Shown here: one piece after another, positions 1 through 7,298 of the stretch
Layout of the letters: each line of letters begins with the position of its first letter
Numbering within the stretch: the first letter of the stretch is position 1
Source: Bacillota bacterium
GTDB lineage: Bacteria; Bacillota; Clostridia; Oscillospirales; Ruminococcaceae
Direction: 5' to 3'
DNA: 10,935 bases
NCBI GenBank assembly: GCA_023458875.1
Contig: JAEWXO010000041.1
Coordinates: 1-10,935 of the forward strand
Notes under the pieces: model-generated
What the model saw: only the letters and a program-made list of their open reading frames with translations
Databases searched by the model: none
What the model was told of the DNA's origin: nothing
Program-made: the position numbers and the translations under genes

Positions 1-731
1 ATATGAATGAGTATGAGGTTGAGCGTGGTGATTCTTTTGCTGGTGAAAAAACAAAAACACAGGTTCTGAAGCATGCTGAAACAAGCAAAATCAAATATGA
101 TATAATTGGAAAAATTGCTGAAGGAACGACACTTACAAGAAAAACTACAGCGTCTATTTTAAAGGGCATCAATATCGAAAAGCTTAATATGTTTAAAAAT
201 AATCCCGAAGAATTTATTTCAAAGGTTATTAAACTTATTAAGGAACAGAAAGCCACAATGATTGTGGAACATATTTCTTATGATAGAATTGATGGTGAGT
301 ATAAAAACGATATATTTACAGCTCAAAAGGGTCCGGAGTCTTATGGTAAAGCTTTTCATGCTAAAAGAGCAATTCAGGATTTCGTATTTACTGATGGTAC
401 AGCCGAACAAAGCATAGAACGTCGTTTTGTTCAGGAACTTGATATTGCAGAAGAAGTATGTGTTTACGCAAAGCTTCCAAAAGGATTTGCAATACCTACT
501 CCGGTAGGCAATTATTCTCCTGACTGGGCTATTGCATTTAATGAAGGTTCTGTTAAGCATATTTTCTTCATTGCTGAAACAAAAGGAACTATGGAAAGTT
601 TAAATTTACGTCCTATTGAACAAGCAAAAATATCTTGTGCAAAAAAACTGTTTAATGATATATCTACAAGTAAAGTACGGTATCATGATGTTGACAGTTA
701 TCAGAGCTTACTCAATATCGTGATGAAATAA
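1..731 (+). CDS. Type III restriction enzyme Res subunit, C-terminal part (cut by window edge)
   Basis: This is the C-terminal end of the helicase-nuclease subunit that cleaves DNA together with a Mod methyltransferase. The reading frame is open to the left edge, so the ATG at base 3 is probably internal. About 242 residues are visible. The nuclease part of the PD-(D/E)XK fold is seen as SPDW (residues 172-175 counted from base 3) followed by ETKG (192-195), giving D174, E192 and K194 as the expected catalytic triad. This spacing and the SPDW...ETKG wording are typical of Res subunits. The helicase motifs must lie left of the window. The gene is AT-rich compared with fhs and its neighbours, as often seen for restriction systems gained by transfer. 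The stop is TAA at 729-731. A Mod gene is not in the window but would be expected just upstream. Confidence 0.85.
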   Translation, partial: MNEYEVERGDSFAGEKTKTQVLKHAETSKIKYDIIGKIAEGTTLTRKTTASILKGINIEKLNMFKNNPEEFISKVIKLIKEQKATMIVEHISYDRIDGEYKNDIFTAQKGPESYGKAFHAKRAIQDFVFTDGTAEQSIERRFVQELDIAEEVCVYAKLPKGFAIPTPVGNYSPDWAIAFNEGSVKHIFFIAETKGTMESLNLRPIEQAKISCAKKLFNDISTSKVRYHDVDSYQSLLNIVMK

Positions 732-1036
732 AAAAGTATATTGACTAACTGGAAAAATACAATAGAATAAAGATAAATTATATTTGTATCTCAAACTTAG
801 CAGAATGAATCCCACAGAACGGATGACTCCGTTCCCTATAGGGTTACACGAAATGTAGGGAACGCATTTATGCGTTCCGTTATGCTACGTGGTTTGCCGA
901 TTAAAAGCTGTTTTATATTTTGAGAACTATTGAATTTTCAAGATGTACAATTATTTTTTATGTGCGAAGTTTAAATTCGTATCTTAATAATCAAATGCAG
1001 GTTATCCCTTAATAAATTCAGAAAGCAGGTAAACCT
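732..1036. other. Intergenic gap of 305 bp with a palindromic repeat
   Basis: No coding frame is convincing here. The middle (817-888) holds a palindromic repeat described separately. No clear U-tract terminator for the Res gene and no confident sigma-A promoter for the following oxidoreductase were found. A weak AT-rich stretch near 984-990 has no matching -35 box. Confidence 0.6.
817..888. repeat. Palindromic intergenic repeat with two hairpins
   Basis: Two perfect hairpins lie close together: gaacgga/tccgttc with loop tgac (817-834), and ggaacgca/tgcgttcc with loop ttta (859-878). The inner arms also match each other: tccgttcccta (828-838) pairs with tagggaacgca (856-866) at 10 of 11 positions, so a single long hairpin is an alternative fold. 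Neither hairpin is followed by a T-tract. The form recalls REP or MITE-like intergenic repeats of gut clostridia. That family link comes from memory and is not tested. Confidence 0.65.
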
Positions 1037-1558
1037 ATGAAAATTGTAATAGTAAACGGAAGCCCGCGTAAGGGCAACACAGTGGCAGCAATAAACGCAT
1101 TTGCTTCAGGTGCAGACAAGCATGAAATTGAAATCATTAATGCAGACAAGCTTAACATCAGCAGCTGCAAAGGCTGTGATGCATGTCAGTGTTATAAGGG
1201 CTGTGTTGCAAATGATGACACAAATCCAACAATCGATAAGATTGCATCAGCTGATATGATAGTGTTTGCAACACCTGTATACTGGTGGGGCGTTACAGCG
1301 CAGCTCAAACTTGTAATCGACAAATGCTACTGCAGAGGTGCAAACCTTAAAGGTAAGAAGGTCGGCGTAATTGCCATCGGGGGTTCACCGACAACGAATG
1401 TTCAGTATGAACTTATCAGAAAGCAGTTTGAATGTATAAAGGATTATCTCGGCTGGGATATTGTATTCAGCAAGTCATACTACGCAACAGACATAGATGA
1501 GCTTGCAGGTAATACAGCTGCAATTGAAGAACTTAAGGCTGCAGGGGCAGAATTATAA
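1037..1558 (+). CDS. Flavodoxin-fold NAD(P)H-dependent oxidoreductase, iron-sulfur flavoprotein type
   Basis: A 173-residue protein of the NADPH-dependent FMN reductase / iron-sulfur flavoprotein superfamily. The N-terminal strand and phosphate-binding loop are NGSPRKGNT (residues 7-15), the usual FMN phosphate site. TPVYWWG (79-85) is the second FMN-contacting loop. Cysteines at 44, 47, 50 and 56, with an extra one at 52, give CX2CX2CX5C. This matches the compact cysteine motif that binds a 4Fe-4S cluster in archaeal and clostridial Isf proteins. The role is probably electron transfer or reduction of small electrophiles in the cytoplasm; the substrate cannot be told. The start has a weak SD (GCAGG, 1025-1029) 7 bases before the ATG. 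The next gene starts 48 bases after the stop, so the two are probably co-transcribed. Confidence 0.85.
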   Translation: MKIVIVNGSPRKGNTVAAINAFASGADKHEIEIINADKLNISSCKGCDACQCYKGCVANDDTNPTIDKIASADMIVFATPVYWWGVTAQLKLVIDKCYCRGANLKGKKVGVIAIGGSPTTNVQYELIRKQFECIKDYLGWDIVFSKSYYATDIDELAGNTAAIEELKAAGAEL

Positions 1559-1606
1559 CAACACAGAGCTTTGAATTAACAGTAATGAATCAGGAGGAAA
1601 AAAATT

Positions 1607-1993
1607 ATGGAATACAAGTGGGATAATAGTTTTAAATTCGGCAGTCTTAATACATACTTCGAAGTTCATGTAGCCGGAATGGAAGGCGAGTGCTTTGATT
1701 ACAGTATTTATTTTGAAGACGGTGCAGATGAAGAAAAGGTAAAAGAAGTAAGTAAGGCAATAAATGAGTGGGCATCACAGTATGATGAGGATGATTATCT
1801 TGGATACATTGACGCTAAACTTGATGAAGAAAAGGTATTTGTTTACCTTGACCTCGGAAGCATTGAAGATTGTGACAGATCAATCTATGGTATCGTGGAA
1901 GCACTTAAAAATGTTAAAGGCATAAAATCAGTAATAGTAAATGAGAGTTTAGCCGGTCTTGATGACTTTGATTATGACATGGATGATATGTGA
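1607..1993 (+). CDS. Small acidic protein of unknown function
   Basis: A 128-residue protein that I do not recognise. It has a strong start: AGGAGG at 1592-1597, 9 bases before the ATG. It has no signal peptide and no membrane segment, so it should be cytoplasmic. It is rich in Asp and Glu and ends in a very acidic tail (DDFDYDMDDM, residues 119-128). The body alternates short hydrophobic strand-like runs (YFEVHVAG, VFVYLDLG, IKSVIVNES) with charged helix-like parts, suggesting a small alpha/beta domain. It lies 48 bases after the flavodoxin-fold gene and is followed by a strong terminator, so it closes that transcription unit. The clean SD, intact frame and spacing support a real gene. Confidence 0.75.
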   Translation: MEYKWDNSFKFGSLNTYFEVHVAGMEGECFDYSIYFEDGADEEKVKEVSKAINEWASQYDEDDYLGYIDAKLDEEKVFVYLDLGSIEDCDRSIYGIVEALKNVKGIKSVIVNESLAGLDDFDYDMDDM

Positions 1994-2072
1994 AATACAG
2001 ATATATAATAATTAACACGGAGTTTCAAGGTTTATTTTAGACTGCGATGATAATCAGAGTCTTATTTGAAAG

Positions 2073-2109
2073 AGATCTGTCAGGGGATGACAGGTCTTTT
2101 TCTTTTTTT
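2073..2109 (+). terminator. Rho-independent terminator closing the oxidoreductase unit
   Basis: The stem agatctgtca (2073-2082) pairs with tgacaggtct (2088-2097). It has 10 pairs including one G-U, a 5-base loop, and is followed directly by a T-rich tract (2097-2109). It ends the 1037-1993 unit and isolates it from the fhs promoter. Confidence 0.9.
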
Positions 2110-2131
2110 ATCCCCATCCATAAAATTATGG

Positions 2132-2160
2132 TTGAAAGAGCCATGTTAACATGCTATAAT
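2132..2160 (+). promoter_or_regulatory. Sigma-A promoter of fhs with a palindrome in the spacer
   Basis: TTGAAA (2132-2137) and TATAAT (2155-2160) are separated by exactly 17 bases. The spacer contains the perfect 12-bp palindrome CATGTTAACATG (2142-2153), a good place for a repressor to bind. The fhs start lies about 45 bases downstream of the predicted transcription start. The promoter is well supported; the operator role is inference. Confidence 0.85.
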
Positions 2161-2210
2161 TATAGTAGATATTTTTTTAAAAATTACAATTTCGAAAGGA
2201 CAAAATACTT

Positions 2211-3893
2211 ATGTTGACTGATATCGAAATAGCCCAGGAAGCAAAGATGAAAAAAATAACCGATATAGCAGACAAACTTGGCATAGAAGCCGATGATCTG
2301 GAGCAGTACGGACAGTATAAAGCAAAGCTTTCGGAAAACCTCTATAAAAAGCTTGAAAAAAATAAGGACGGTAAGCTTATTCTTGTTACGGCAATAAATC
2401 CTACTCCTGCAGGAGAAGGAAAAACCACAGTCAGTGTCGGACTTACACAGGCAATGGCGAGAATAGGAAAAAAAGCAATGCTTGCACTCAGGGAACCTTC
2501 ACTGGGACCTGTCTTCGGAATCAAGGGCGGAGCGGCAGGCGGCGGATATTCGCAGGTAGTTCCGATGGAGGATATAAACCTTCATTTTACAGGTGATATG
2601 CATGCTATTACAGCAGCAAACAATCTTATCTGTGCAATGCTTGACAATCACATTCAGCAGGGAAATGAACTTCAGATTGACCAGAGAAGAGTTGTTTTCA
2701 AACGCTGCCTTGATATGAACGACAGGGCACTCCGGAATACAATAATAGGACTCGGCGGAAAGATAAACGGAGTACCGCGTGAGGACGGATTTCAGATAAC
2801 AGTTGCGTCTGAGGTTATGGCGATACTCTGTCTTGCCTCAGATCTTAATGACCTTAAAGAAAGAATAGGAAATATACTTGTTGCATACAATACAAGCGGT
2901 GAGCCGGTGTATGCCCGTCAGCTCGGAGTTCATGGGGCAGTTACGGCACTTATGAAGGATGCCCTGAAGCCGAACCTCGTACAGACACTTGAAAACAATC
3001 CTGTTTTTATCCATGGCGGTCCGTTTGCGAATATTGCGCACGGATGCAATTCAGTAAGGGCTACAAAGCTTGCACTGAAGCTGGGGGATTACTGCATTAC
3101 AGAGGCAGGCTTCGGTTCTGACCTTGGTGCAGAGAAATTTTTTGATATCAAATGCCGTTTTGCAGGACTTAAGCCTTCATGTGTTGTGCTTGTTGCCACA
3201 ATAAGAGCACTCAAATATAACGGCGGTGTTCCTAAGGCAGAGCTTACTTCTGAAAATACAGATGCACTTAAAAAAGGAATTATAAACCTTCAGACACATA
3301 TTGAAAACATGCACAAATTCGGACTTCCTGTTGTAGTCGCAATTAACAGATTCCATACAGATACAGATGCCGAAATATCAATAGTCAAAGAACTATGCCA
3401 GAAGCTGGATGTAGAAGTATCACTTACCGAAATATTTGCAAAGGGCGGCGAAGGCGGTACAGACCTTGCACAGAAGGTATGCCTGACTATTGAAAAATGT
3501 GAGCAGAGCGGCAAAACAAATTTCAGGCCTCTGTATGACGAAAAGCTTCCTATAAAGGAAAAGCTTCAGATACTTGCAAAGGAAATCTACAGAGCAGACG
3601 GAGTTGTTTATACAGCACAGGCTGAAAAGGCAATAAAAGAAGCTGAAAGACTTGGCTTTGACAATATTCCTGTATGTGTTGCAAAGACTCAGTATTCACT
3701 CTCGGATGACCCGGGACTTCTCGGAAAACCTGAAAACTTTAAAATAACAGTAAGGGACGTTAAAATATCTGCAGGTGCAGGCTTCGTTGTTGCATACACC
3801 GGTGACATTATGACAATGCCGGGACTTCCTAAGCAGCCTGCGGCACTTAAGATAGACTGTGATAATGACGGAAATATTTCAGGATTGTTCTGA
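2211..3893 (+). CDS. fhs: Formate--tetrahydrofolate ligase
   Basis: Makes 10-formyltetrahydrofolate from formate, tetrahydrofolate and ATP, feeding purine and formyl-Met synthesis and, in acetogens, the methyl branch of the Wood-Ljungdahl pathway. The protein has 560 residues, the normal length for the family. The P-loop PTPAGEGKT is at residues 64-72. The family block EPSLGPVFGIKGG starts at 95, followed by a Gly-rich stretch and VPMEDINLHFTGDMHA up to about 132. Further family blocks include VPREDGFQI, IAHGCNSVRAT and TEAGFGSDLGAEKF. The ATG has an AAAGGA SD (2195-2200) 10 bases upstream. The gene is driven by the promoter at 2132-2160 and is followed after 27 bases by tsaE. No other folate genes are in the window, so pathway use cannot be decided here. 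Confidence 0.97.
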   Translation: MLTDIEIAQEAKMKKITDIADKLGIEADDLEQYGQYKAKLSENLYKKLEKNKDGKLILVTAINPTPAGEGKTTVSVGLTQAMARIGKKAMLALREPSLGPVFGIKGGAAGGGYSQVVPMEDINLHFTGDMHAITAANNLICAMLDNHIQQGNELQIDQRRVVFKRCLDMNDRALRNTIIGLGGKINGVPREDGFQITVASEVMAILCLASDLNDLKERIGNILVAYNTSGEPVYARQLGVHGAVTALMKDALKPNLVQTLENNPVFIHGGPFANIAHGCNSVRATKLALKLGDYCITEAGFGSDLGAEKFFDIKCRFAGLKPSCVVLVATIRALKYNGGVPKAELTSENTDALKKGIINLQTHIENMHKFGLPVVVAINRFHTDTDAEISIVKELCQKLDVEVSLTEIFAKGGEGGTDLAQKVCLTIEKCEQSGKTNFRPLYDEKLPIKEKLQILAKEIYRADGVVYTAQAEKAIKEAERLGFDNIPVCVAKTQYSLSDDPGLLGKPENFKITVRDVKISAGAGFVVAYTGDIMTMPGLPKQPAALKIDCDNDGNISGLF

Positions 3894-3920
3894 TATTTAA
3901 ACTGATTAAAGGAAAAAACA

Positions 3921-4361
3921 ATGAATAAAGTTATTACAAATTCACCTGAGGAGACAATAGCATTTGCCCGGAAAATAGGTGCACTGCTTCATAAGGGCGA
4001 TGTTATTGCATACAGGGGAGGACTTGGCGCAGGAAAGACGACATTTACACGCGGGCTTGCAATGGGCGCAGGACTTGAGGATGAGGTGACATCTCCGACA
4101 TTTGCTCTTATAAATGAGTACAGAGGCGCGGTTACCATTTATCATTTTGATATGTACCGTATAGAAAGCATGGCAGATCTTGAAACAACAGGCTTTTTTG
4201 ATTATCCGCTGGAGGAGAGCATTTTTGCAATAGAATGGTCTGAAAATATTGAAGAGGCGCTTCCTGAAAATACTATACATATAGATATCAGACGTATTGA
4301 CGACGATATAAGAGAAATAACAATTCAAGGAGATGAGCGGTTTGCTGGTATTGGGAATTGA
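3921..4361 (+). CDS. tsaE: tRNA t6A biosynthesis ATPase TsaE
   Basis: ATPase subunit that works with TsaB and TsaD to make threonylcarbamoyl-adenosine at position 37 of ANN-decoding tRNAs. The protein has 146 residues, normal for the family. Walker A is GGLGAGKTT (33-41). The switch region TSPTFALINEY is at 57-67, the Asp of YHFDMYR (D77) is the expected Mg ligand, and EWSENI (105-110) is the conserved C-terminal block. An AAAGGA SD (3908-3913) lies 7 bases before the ATG. The gene follows fhs by 27 bases with no terminator between, so it is probably transcribed with fhs. Its 3' end overlaps tsaB, consistent with translational coupling. Confidence 0.95.
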   Translation: MNKVITNSPEETIAFARKIGALLHKGDVIAYRGGLGAGKTTFTRGLAMGAGLEDEVTSPTFALINEYRGAVTIYHFDMYRIESMADLETTGFFDYPLEESIFAIEWSENIEEALPENTIHIDIRRIDDDIREITIQGDERFAGIGN

Positions 4362-5028
4362 TACTTCGGGAAAAAATGCCTCAGTTGCTGTATGCAGTCA
4401 GAATGAGCTGCTTGCACAGTATTTTCTGAAAACCGATAAGACACATTCGCAGGTTATTCTGCCTATGTGCAGAAAAATGCTTGACGATCTGGGCTTGTCT
4501 TTAAAGGATATTGACAGATTTGCAGTTGCAGCGGGTCCCGGTTCATATACAGGACTCAGAATAGGAATTTCAGCTGTAAAGGCGCTGGCGTTCGGACTTG
4601 AAAAGAAATGCAACGGTATTTCGACGCTTGAGGCCCTTGCATACAATTTTGCGGGAACAGACGGTTATGTATGCGCTGTAATGAAGGCAAGACTTGATAT
4701 AGTTTACTGTGCAGTATTTAAGATAAGCGGTGATAAGGTATCACGCTGTACCGATGATATGATGATTTCCGGATCAGAGCTTGCAGAAAAGCTCGGAAAA
4801 TTTCCGGAACATATAACAATAACAGGGGACGGAGCAGAAAAATTTATTTCTGAATTTAAAAACGAACGTTTTTCACTTTCTTCTTTTCATCTCAGGTATC
4901 AGCTTGCTTCAGGGATCTGTATGAGCGCGTTAAACAAGGAAGGGCAGACTCCGGATGAAATAAATGCTTTTTATATGCAGGTTACAAAAGCAGAAAAAGA
5001 TTTGCTGGATAAGAAAATAAATTGTTGA
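4342..5028 (+). CDS. tsaB: tRNA t6A biosynthesis protein TsaB
   Basis: Scaffold partner of TsaD and TsaE in t6A synthesis. Family marks are GIDTS near the N-terminus and the block AAGPGSYTGLRIG, followed by the conserved Arg in KARLDIVYCAVF. An ATG in frame at 4333 would give 231 residues, but its SD (AAGGAG, 4327-4332) directly touches that ATG, leaving no spacing. The TTG at 4342 sits 9 bases after the same SD and gives a protein starting MLVLGIDTS, the usual N-terminus of the family, so I prefer it (228 residues). The overlap with tsaE is then 20 bases. The rimI and tsaD genes often found after tsaB are absent here. A new promoter overlaps the tsaB stop. Confidence 0.93.
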   Translation: MLVLGIDTSGKNASVAVCSQNELLAQYFLKTDKTHSQVILPMCRKMLDDLGLSLKDIDRFAVAAGPGSYTGLRIGISAVKALAFGLEKKCNGISTLEALAYNFAGTDGYVCAVMKARLDIVYCAVFKISGDKVSRCTDDMMISGSELAEKLGKFPEHITITGDGAEKFISEFKNERFSLSSFHLRYQLASGICMSALNKEGQTPDEINAFYMQVTKAEKDLLDKKINC

Positions 5029-5053
5029 TTTTTTATAATATCTATGATATAAT
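5025..5053 (+). promoter_or_regulatory. Sigma-A promoter of rpiB-upp
   Basis: TTGATT (5025-5030) and TATAAT (5048-5053) are 17 bases apart. The -35 box overlaps the last codon and stop of tsaB. It would start transcription about 35 bases before the rpiB start and lets rpiB-upp be expressed apart from fhs-tsaE-tsaB. Confidence 0.75.
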
Positions 5054-5095
5054 TTAAACATTATTTCAAATATTGACGAAGGGATTGTTGCAATT

Positions 5096-5530
5096 GTGAT
5101 AGCTATAGGCTGTGATCATGCAGGTTATGATTTAAAAAAAGAAGTAGCAGAGTATTTACAAAAAAACAACATCGATATTATCGACTGTGGATGTGACGGT
5201 CAGTCCTGTGATTATCCTGATATAGCGGTGGCTGTATGTGAAAAAATCACATCAGGACAGGCTGAAAAGGGTATTCTTATTTGCGGAACAGGCATAGGAA
5301 TGTCAATTGCTGCAAATAAAATAAACGGTATACGTGCTGCGGTTTGTTCGGAGCATTTTTCGGCAAAATATACACGACTTCACAATGACGCCAATGTTCT
5401 GTGTATGGGTGCCAGAGTAATAGGTCCGGGCATAGCTTCTGAGCTTGCTGAGCTGTTTATCAGAACAGAGTTTGAAGGCGACCGGCATAAGAGAAGAATC
5501 GATCTTATAACAAAATTGGAAAACAAATAA
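5096..5530 (+). CDS. rpiB: Ribose 5-phosphate isomerase B
   Basis: Interconverts ribose 5-phosphate and ribulose 5-phosphate in the cytoplasm. The protein has 144 residues, typical of RpiB. Visible marks are CDHAG (6-10), the catalytic CGTGIG (Cys64 to Gly69), RLHNDANVL (94-102) and the phosphate-binding RHKRR (130-134). RpiB/LacA family members that act on allose 6-phosphate or galactose 6-phosphate share this fold; the lack of sugar operon genes nearby favours the pentose role. The start is GTG, giving MIAIGCDHAG. No ATG fits, and the SD-like GAAGGG (5078-5083) lies 12 bases upstream, somewhat far. upp follows after 20 bases. Ribose 5-phosphate is the precursor of PRPP, the substrate of Upp, so the pairing makes metabolic sense. 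Confidence 0.94.
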   Translation: MIAIGCDHAGYDLKKEVAEYLQKNNIDIIDCGCDGQSCDYPDIAVAVCEKITSGQAEKGILICGTGIGMSIAANKINGIRAAVCSEHFSAKYTRLHNDANVLCMGARVIGPGIASELAELFIRTEFEGDRHKRRIDLITKLENK

Positions 5531-5550
5531 TTTATGAGGAGGAATAATAT

Positions 5551-6183
5551 ATGAGTAACAATGTAAAGGTAATAGAACATCCGTTGATTCAACACAAAAT
5601 TTCATTATTAAGAGACAAGATGACAGGTGCTAAGGAATTCAGAGAGCTTGTTTCGGAAACAGCAATGCTTATGTGCTATGAAGTAACAAGAGATCTTCCT
5701 CTTAAAGAGGTTGAAATAGCAACACCTCTTGCAATGGCAAAAACAAAGATAATCTCCGGACGTAAGCTTGCATTTATCCCTATTTTAAGAGCAGGTCAGG
5801 GAATGATCGAAGGTGTTACAGCACTTGTTCCGGCTGCTAAAATAGGCCACATAGGTACATTCCGTGAACCGGCTACAAATGAATCAATTCTATATTACTG
5901 CAAGCTCCCGGAGGATATAAGTGAGCGTGATGCAATAATAGTAGACCCAATGCTTGCTACAGGTTCTTCACTTTGTGTTGCTATTGATGAGCTTAAAAAG
6001 AAAAATGCAAAGAGCATAAAGTTCATGTGCATTATAGCATCTCCTGAGGGTATTGAAAATGTTACCAGCAAACACCCTGATGTTGAAATATACTGCGGTG
6101 TTATTGATGACCATCTGGATGAGAACAAATATATTGTTCCGGGACTCGGCGATGCAGGGGACAGAATGTTCGGAACAAAATAA
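5551..6183 (+). CDS. upp: Uracil phosphoribosyltransferase
   Basis: Salvages uracil by joining it to PRPP to form UMP. The protein has 210 residues, the normal length. The PRPP loop is VDPMLATGSS (131-140). ILRAGQGM (78-85) is the family ILRAG block. YIVPGLGDAGDR and FGTK at the C-terminus form the uracil-binding end. The SD is strong (GAGGAGG, 5536-5542), 8 bases before the ATG. It is transcribed with rpiB. The TAA stop at 6181-6183 abuts the stop of the leftward DUF454 gene with no base between, so any terminator for upp must lie inside or beyond that antisense gene. The hairpin at 6509-6560 is the first good candidate. Confidence 0.97.
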   Translation: MSNNVKVIEHPLIQHKISLLRDKMTGAKEFRELVSETAMLMCYEVTRDLPLKEVEIATPLAMAKTKIISGRKLAFIPILRAGQGMIEGVTALVPAAKIGHIGTFREPATNESILYYCKLPEDISERDAIIVDPMLATGSSLCVAIDELKKKNAKSIKFMCIIASPEGIENVTSKHPDVEIYCGVIDDHLDENKYIVPGLGDAGDRMFGTK

Positions 6184-6423
6184 TTACAGTTTATCAGAGC
6201 GTCTTTTTCGCAGTCTCTTGATCAGTTTCCTGTACTTTAACTGAATGTTTTTTGCAATCCATCTGAATTTTCTGATAACGTCAGAAGGTTTTTTACCCAT
6301 AATGACAGCAGCTAAGATGAGAAACGGTACAGTCGGAAATACAGGAATAAGAAGTCCTATGACGCCTATAAGTACAAATATACAGGCCAGAACGATACGA
6401 ATGGTTTTGCAGAAATTTTTCAT
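6184..6423 (-). CDS. Short DUF454 (YbaN-like) membrane protein
   Basis: A 79-residue protein. Residues 8-46 form a hydrophobic hairpin with GVIGLLIPVFPTVPFLILAA, the hallmark of the DUF454/YbaN family of small integral membrane proteins, whose function is not established. Family members are usually about 115-125 residues. This one stops early, with a strongly basic tail (KYRKLIKRLRKRRSDK) in place of the usual C-terminal part. It is therefore either a natural short form or a truncated gene. The start is clear: GGAGG (6431-6435) lies 7 bases upstream of the ATG. An extended -10 element lies just beyond. The gene faces upp tail to tail. Confidence 0.8.
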   Translation of the reverse strand: MKNFCKTIRIVLACIFVLIGVIGLLIPVFPTVPFLILAAVIMGKKPSDVIRKFRWIAKNIQLKYRKLIKRLRKRRSDKL

Positions 6424-6464
6424 GTCAAAGCCTCCACGTTAAAAATAATATTTTTCTTATAGAT

Positions 6465-6473
6465 ATTATATCA
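6465..6473 (-). promoter_or_regulatory. Extended -10 promoter element of the DUF454 gene
   Basis: Read leftward, TGATATAAT occupies these bases, about 40 bases before the start codon. No good -35 box lies 17 bases upstream. The TGN extension could compensate. Confidence 0.5.
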
Positions 6474-6508
6474 CAAATTTGCAAGCGATATAATAAAACA
6501 ATAAAAAT

Positions 6509-6560
6509 AACACGATATCATTTCTGTTAATGCAGATGGTATCGTGTTTTTGTTTTCTTA
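6509..6560. terminator. Bidirectional terminator
   Basis: aacacgatatca (6509-6520) pairs with tggtatcgtgtt (6537-6548): 12 pairs with one G-U on the plus strand. An inner tctg/caga stem and a 6-base loop sit on top. On the plus strand the stem runs into a T-rich tract (6545-6558). On the minus strand it is followed by attttta and further T-rich sequence. It can end the leftward synthetase-ANTAR unit and also rightward read-through from upp. Confidence 0.8.
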
Positions 6561-6690
6561 AATTATGTTAATAGTAAACCAATACGGTTAATTTATTCCG
6601 GAATTTCGACTTAAGCGGTGCCGACCAGGATTTGAGGTTGCCTGGACTTCGTTCGCATATCTGCCGCAATTTATAGTATTGCAAAATTAT

Positions 6691-7260
6691 TTATGTCTCA
6701 TATGTGGTAAGAATGCTTCGGGCAACGTCCGTTTTCGACTGACGTGTGTCCATTGCCTGCTTTTCAATGTATCTGTGTGCCTGAGGCTCGGTAAGCTTAA
6801 GGTACTGAATAAGGACACACTTTGCACGGCTTATAAGACGTGTTTCTTCAATCTTTGTCTGGAGCTTGTTGTATTCGTTCATGACGGTGAGCATTCTGGC
6901 TCTTGTTGACTGAAGGAGCTTTATTGAATGAAAGAACAGTGTTTTGTTAAGCGGCTTTGGCAGTACGCAGATGCCGTAAACACTTGATTTATCCGAAATT
7001 TCTTCTGAAATCTCCGGTTTGCAGATCAAAAGAACTCCGGCAGTTGTCTTTTCGGCTATTGTTATTGCGAGCTCTTGACCGAATTCATCACGCAGTGGAG
7101 TGCTTATTATTACTATATCAAAATCAGTGCGGTTAATAAGTCTTCTTGCTTCACTTCCGCTTTCAGAGGTAGTTATCTTATCACAGCCATAGGATTTCAT
7201 AAGGTCTGAGAGCAGTGATAATGCCTGTTCAGAGCCTGAAATCAGAAGAATTTTGTCCAA
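6691..7260 (-). CDS. ANTAR-domain RNA-binding antiterminator with a receiver-like N-terminal domain (NitR-like)
   Basis: A 189-residue two-domain protein. Residues 1-120 look like a response-regulator receiver, but the phospho-acceptor position holds Ser (S53, in DIVIIS) and the N-terminal acidic pair is replaced (LLISGSE). The conserved Lys of LPKPL (K102) remains. A short helix leads to an ANTAR domain (about 133-187) with the typical EETRLISRAK, EPQAHRYIEKQAM and KTDVARSIL blocks. ANTAR proteins bind paired hairpins in mRNA leaders and prevent termination. Clostridial NitR, encoded next to glnA, is the closest known context. A GTG at 7267-7269 is possible, but AGGTGG (7265-7270) lies 5 bases before the TTG at 7260, giving MDKILLIS, so I prefer TTG. 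The gene lies 38 bases after the synthetase homologue and is presumably transcribed with it. Phosphorylation is unlikely to control it. Confidence 0.88.
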   Translation of the reverse strand: MDKILLISGSEQALSLLSDLMKSYGCDKITTSESGSEARRLINRTDFDIVIISTPLRDEFGQELAITIAEKTTAGVLLICKPEISEEISDKSSVYGICVLPKPLNKTLFFHSIKLLQSTRARMLTVMNEYNKLQTKIEETRLISRAKCVLIQYLKLTEPQAHRYIEKQAMDTRQSKTDVARSILTTYET

Positions 7261-7298
7261 TAGATCCACCTACCGTTCGTTGTTGAAATGAAATTTTA

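Noticed and set aside
3942..4328. A 128-codon leftward open frame over tsaE
   Set aside because: Shadow of tsaE; cysteine-rich composition with no start signal.
6489..6494. TATAAT on the plus strand
   Set aside because: No matching -35 box, and a terminator follows within 15 bases with no gene in between.
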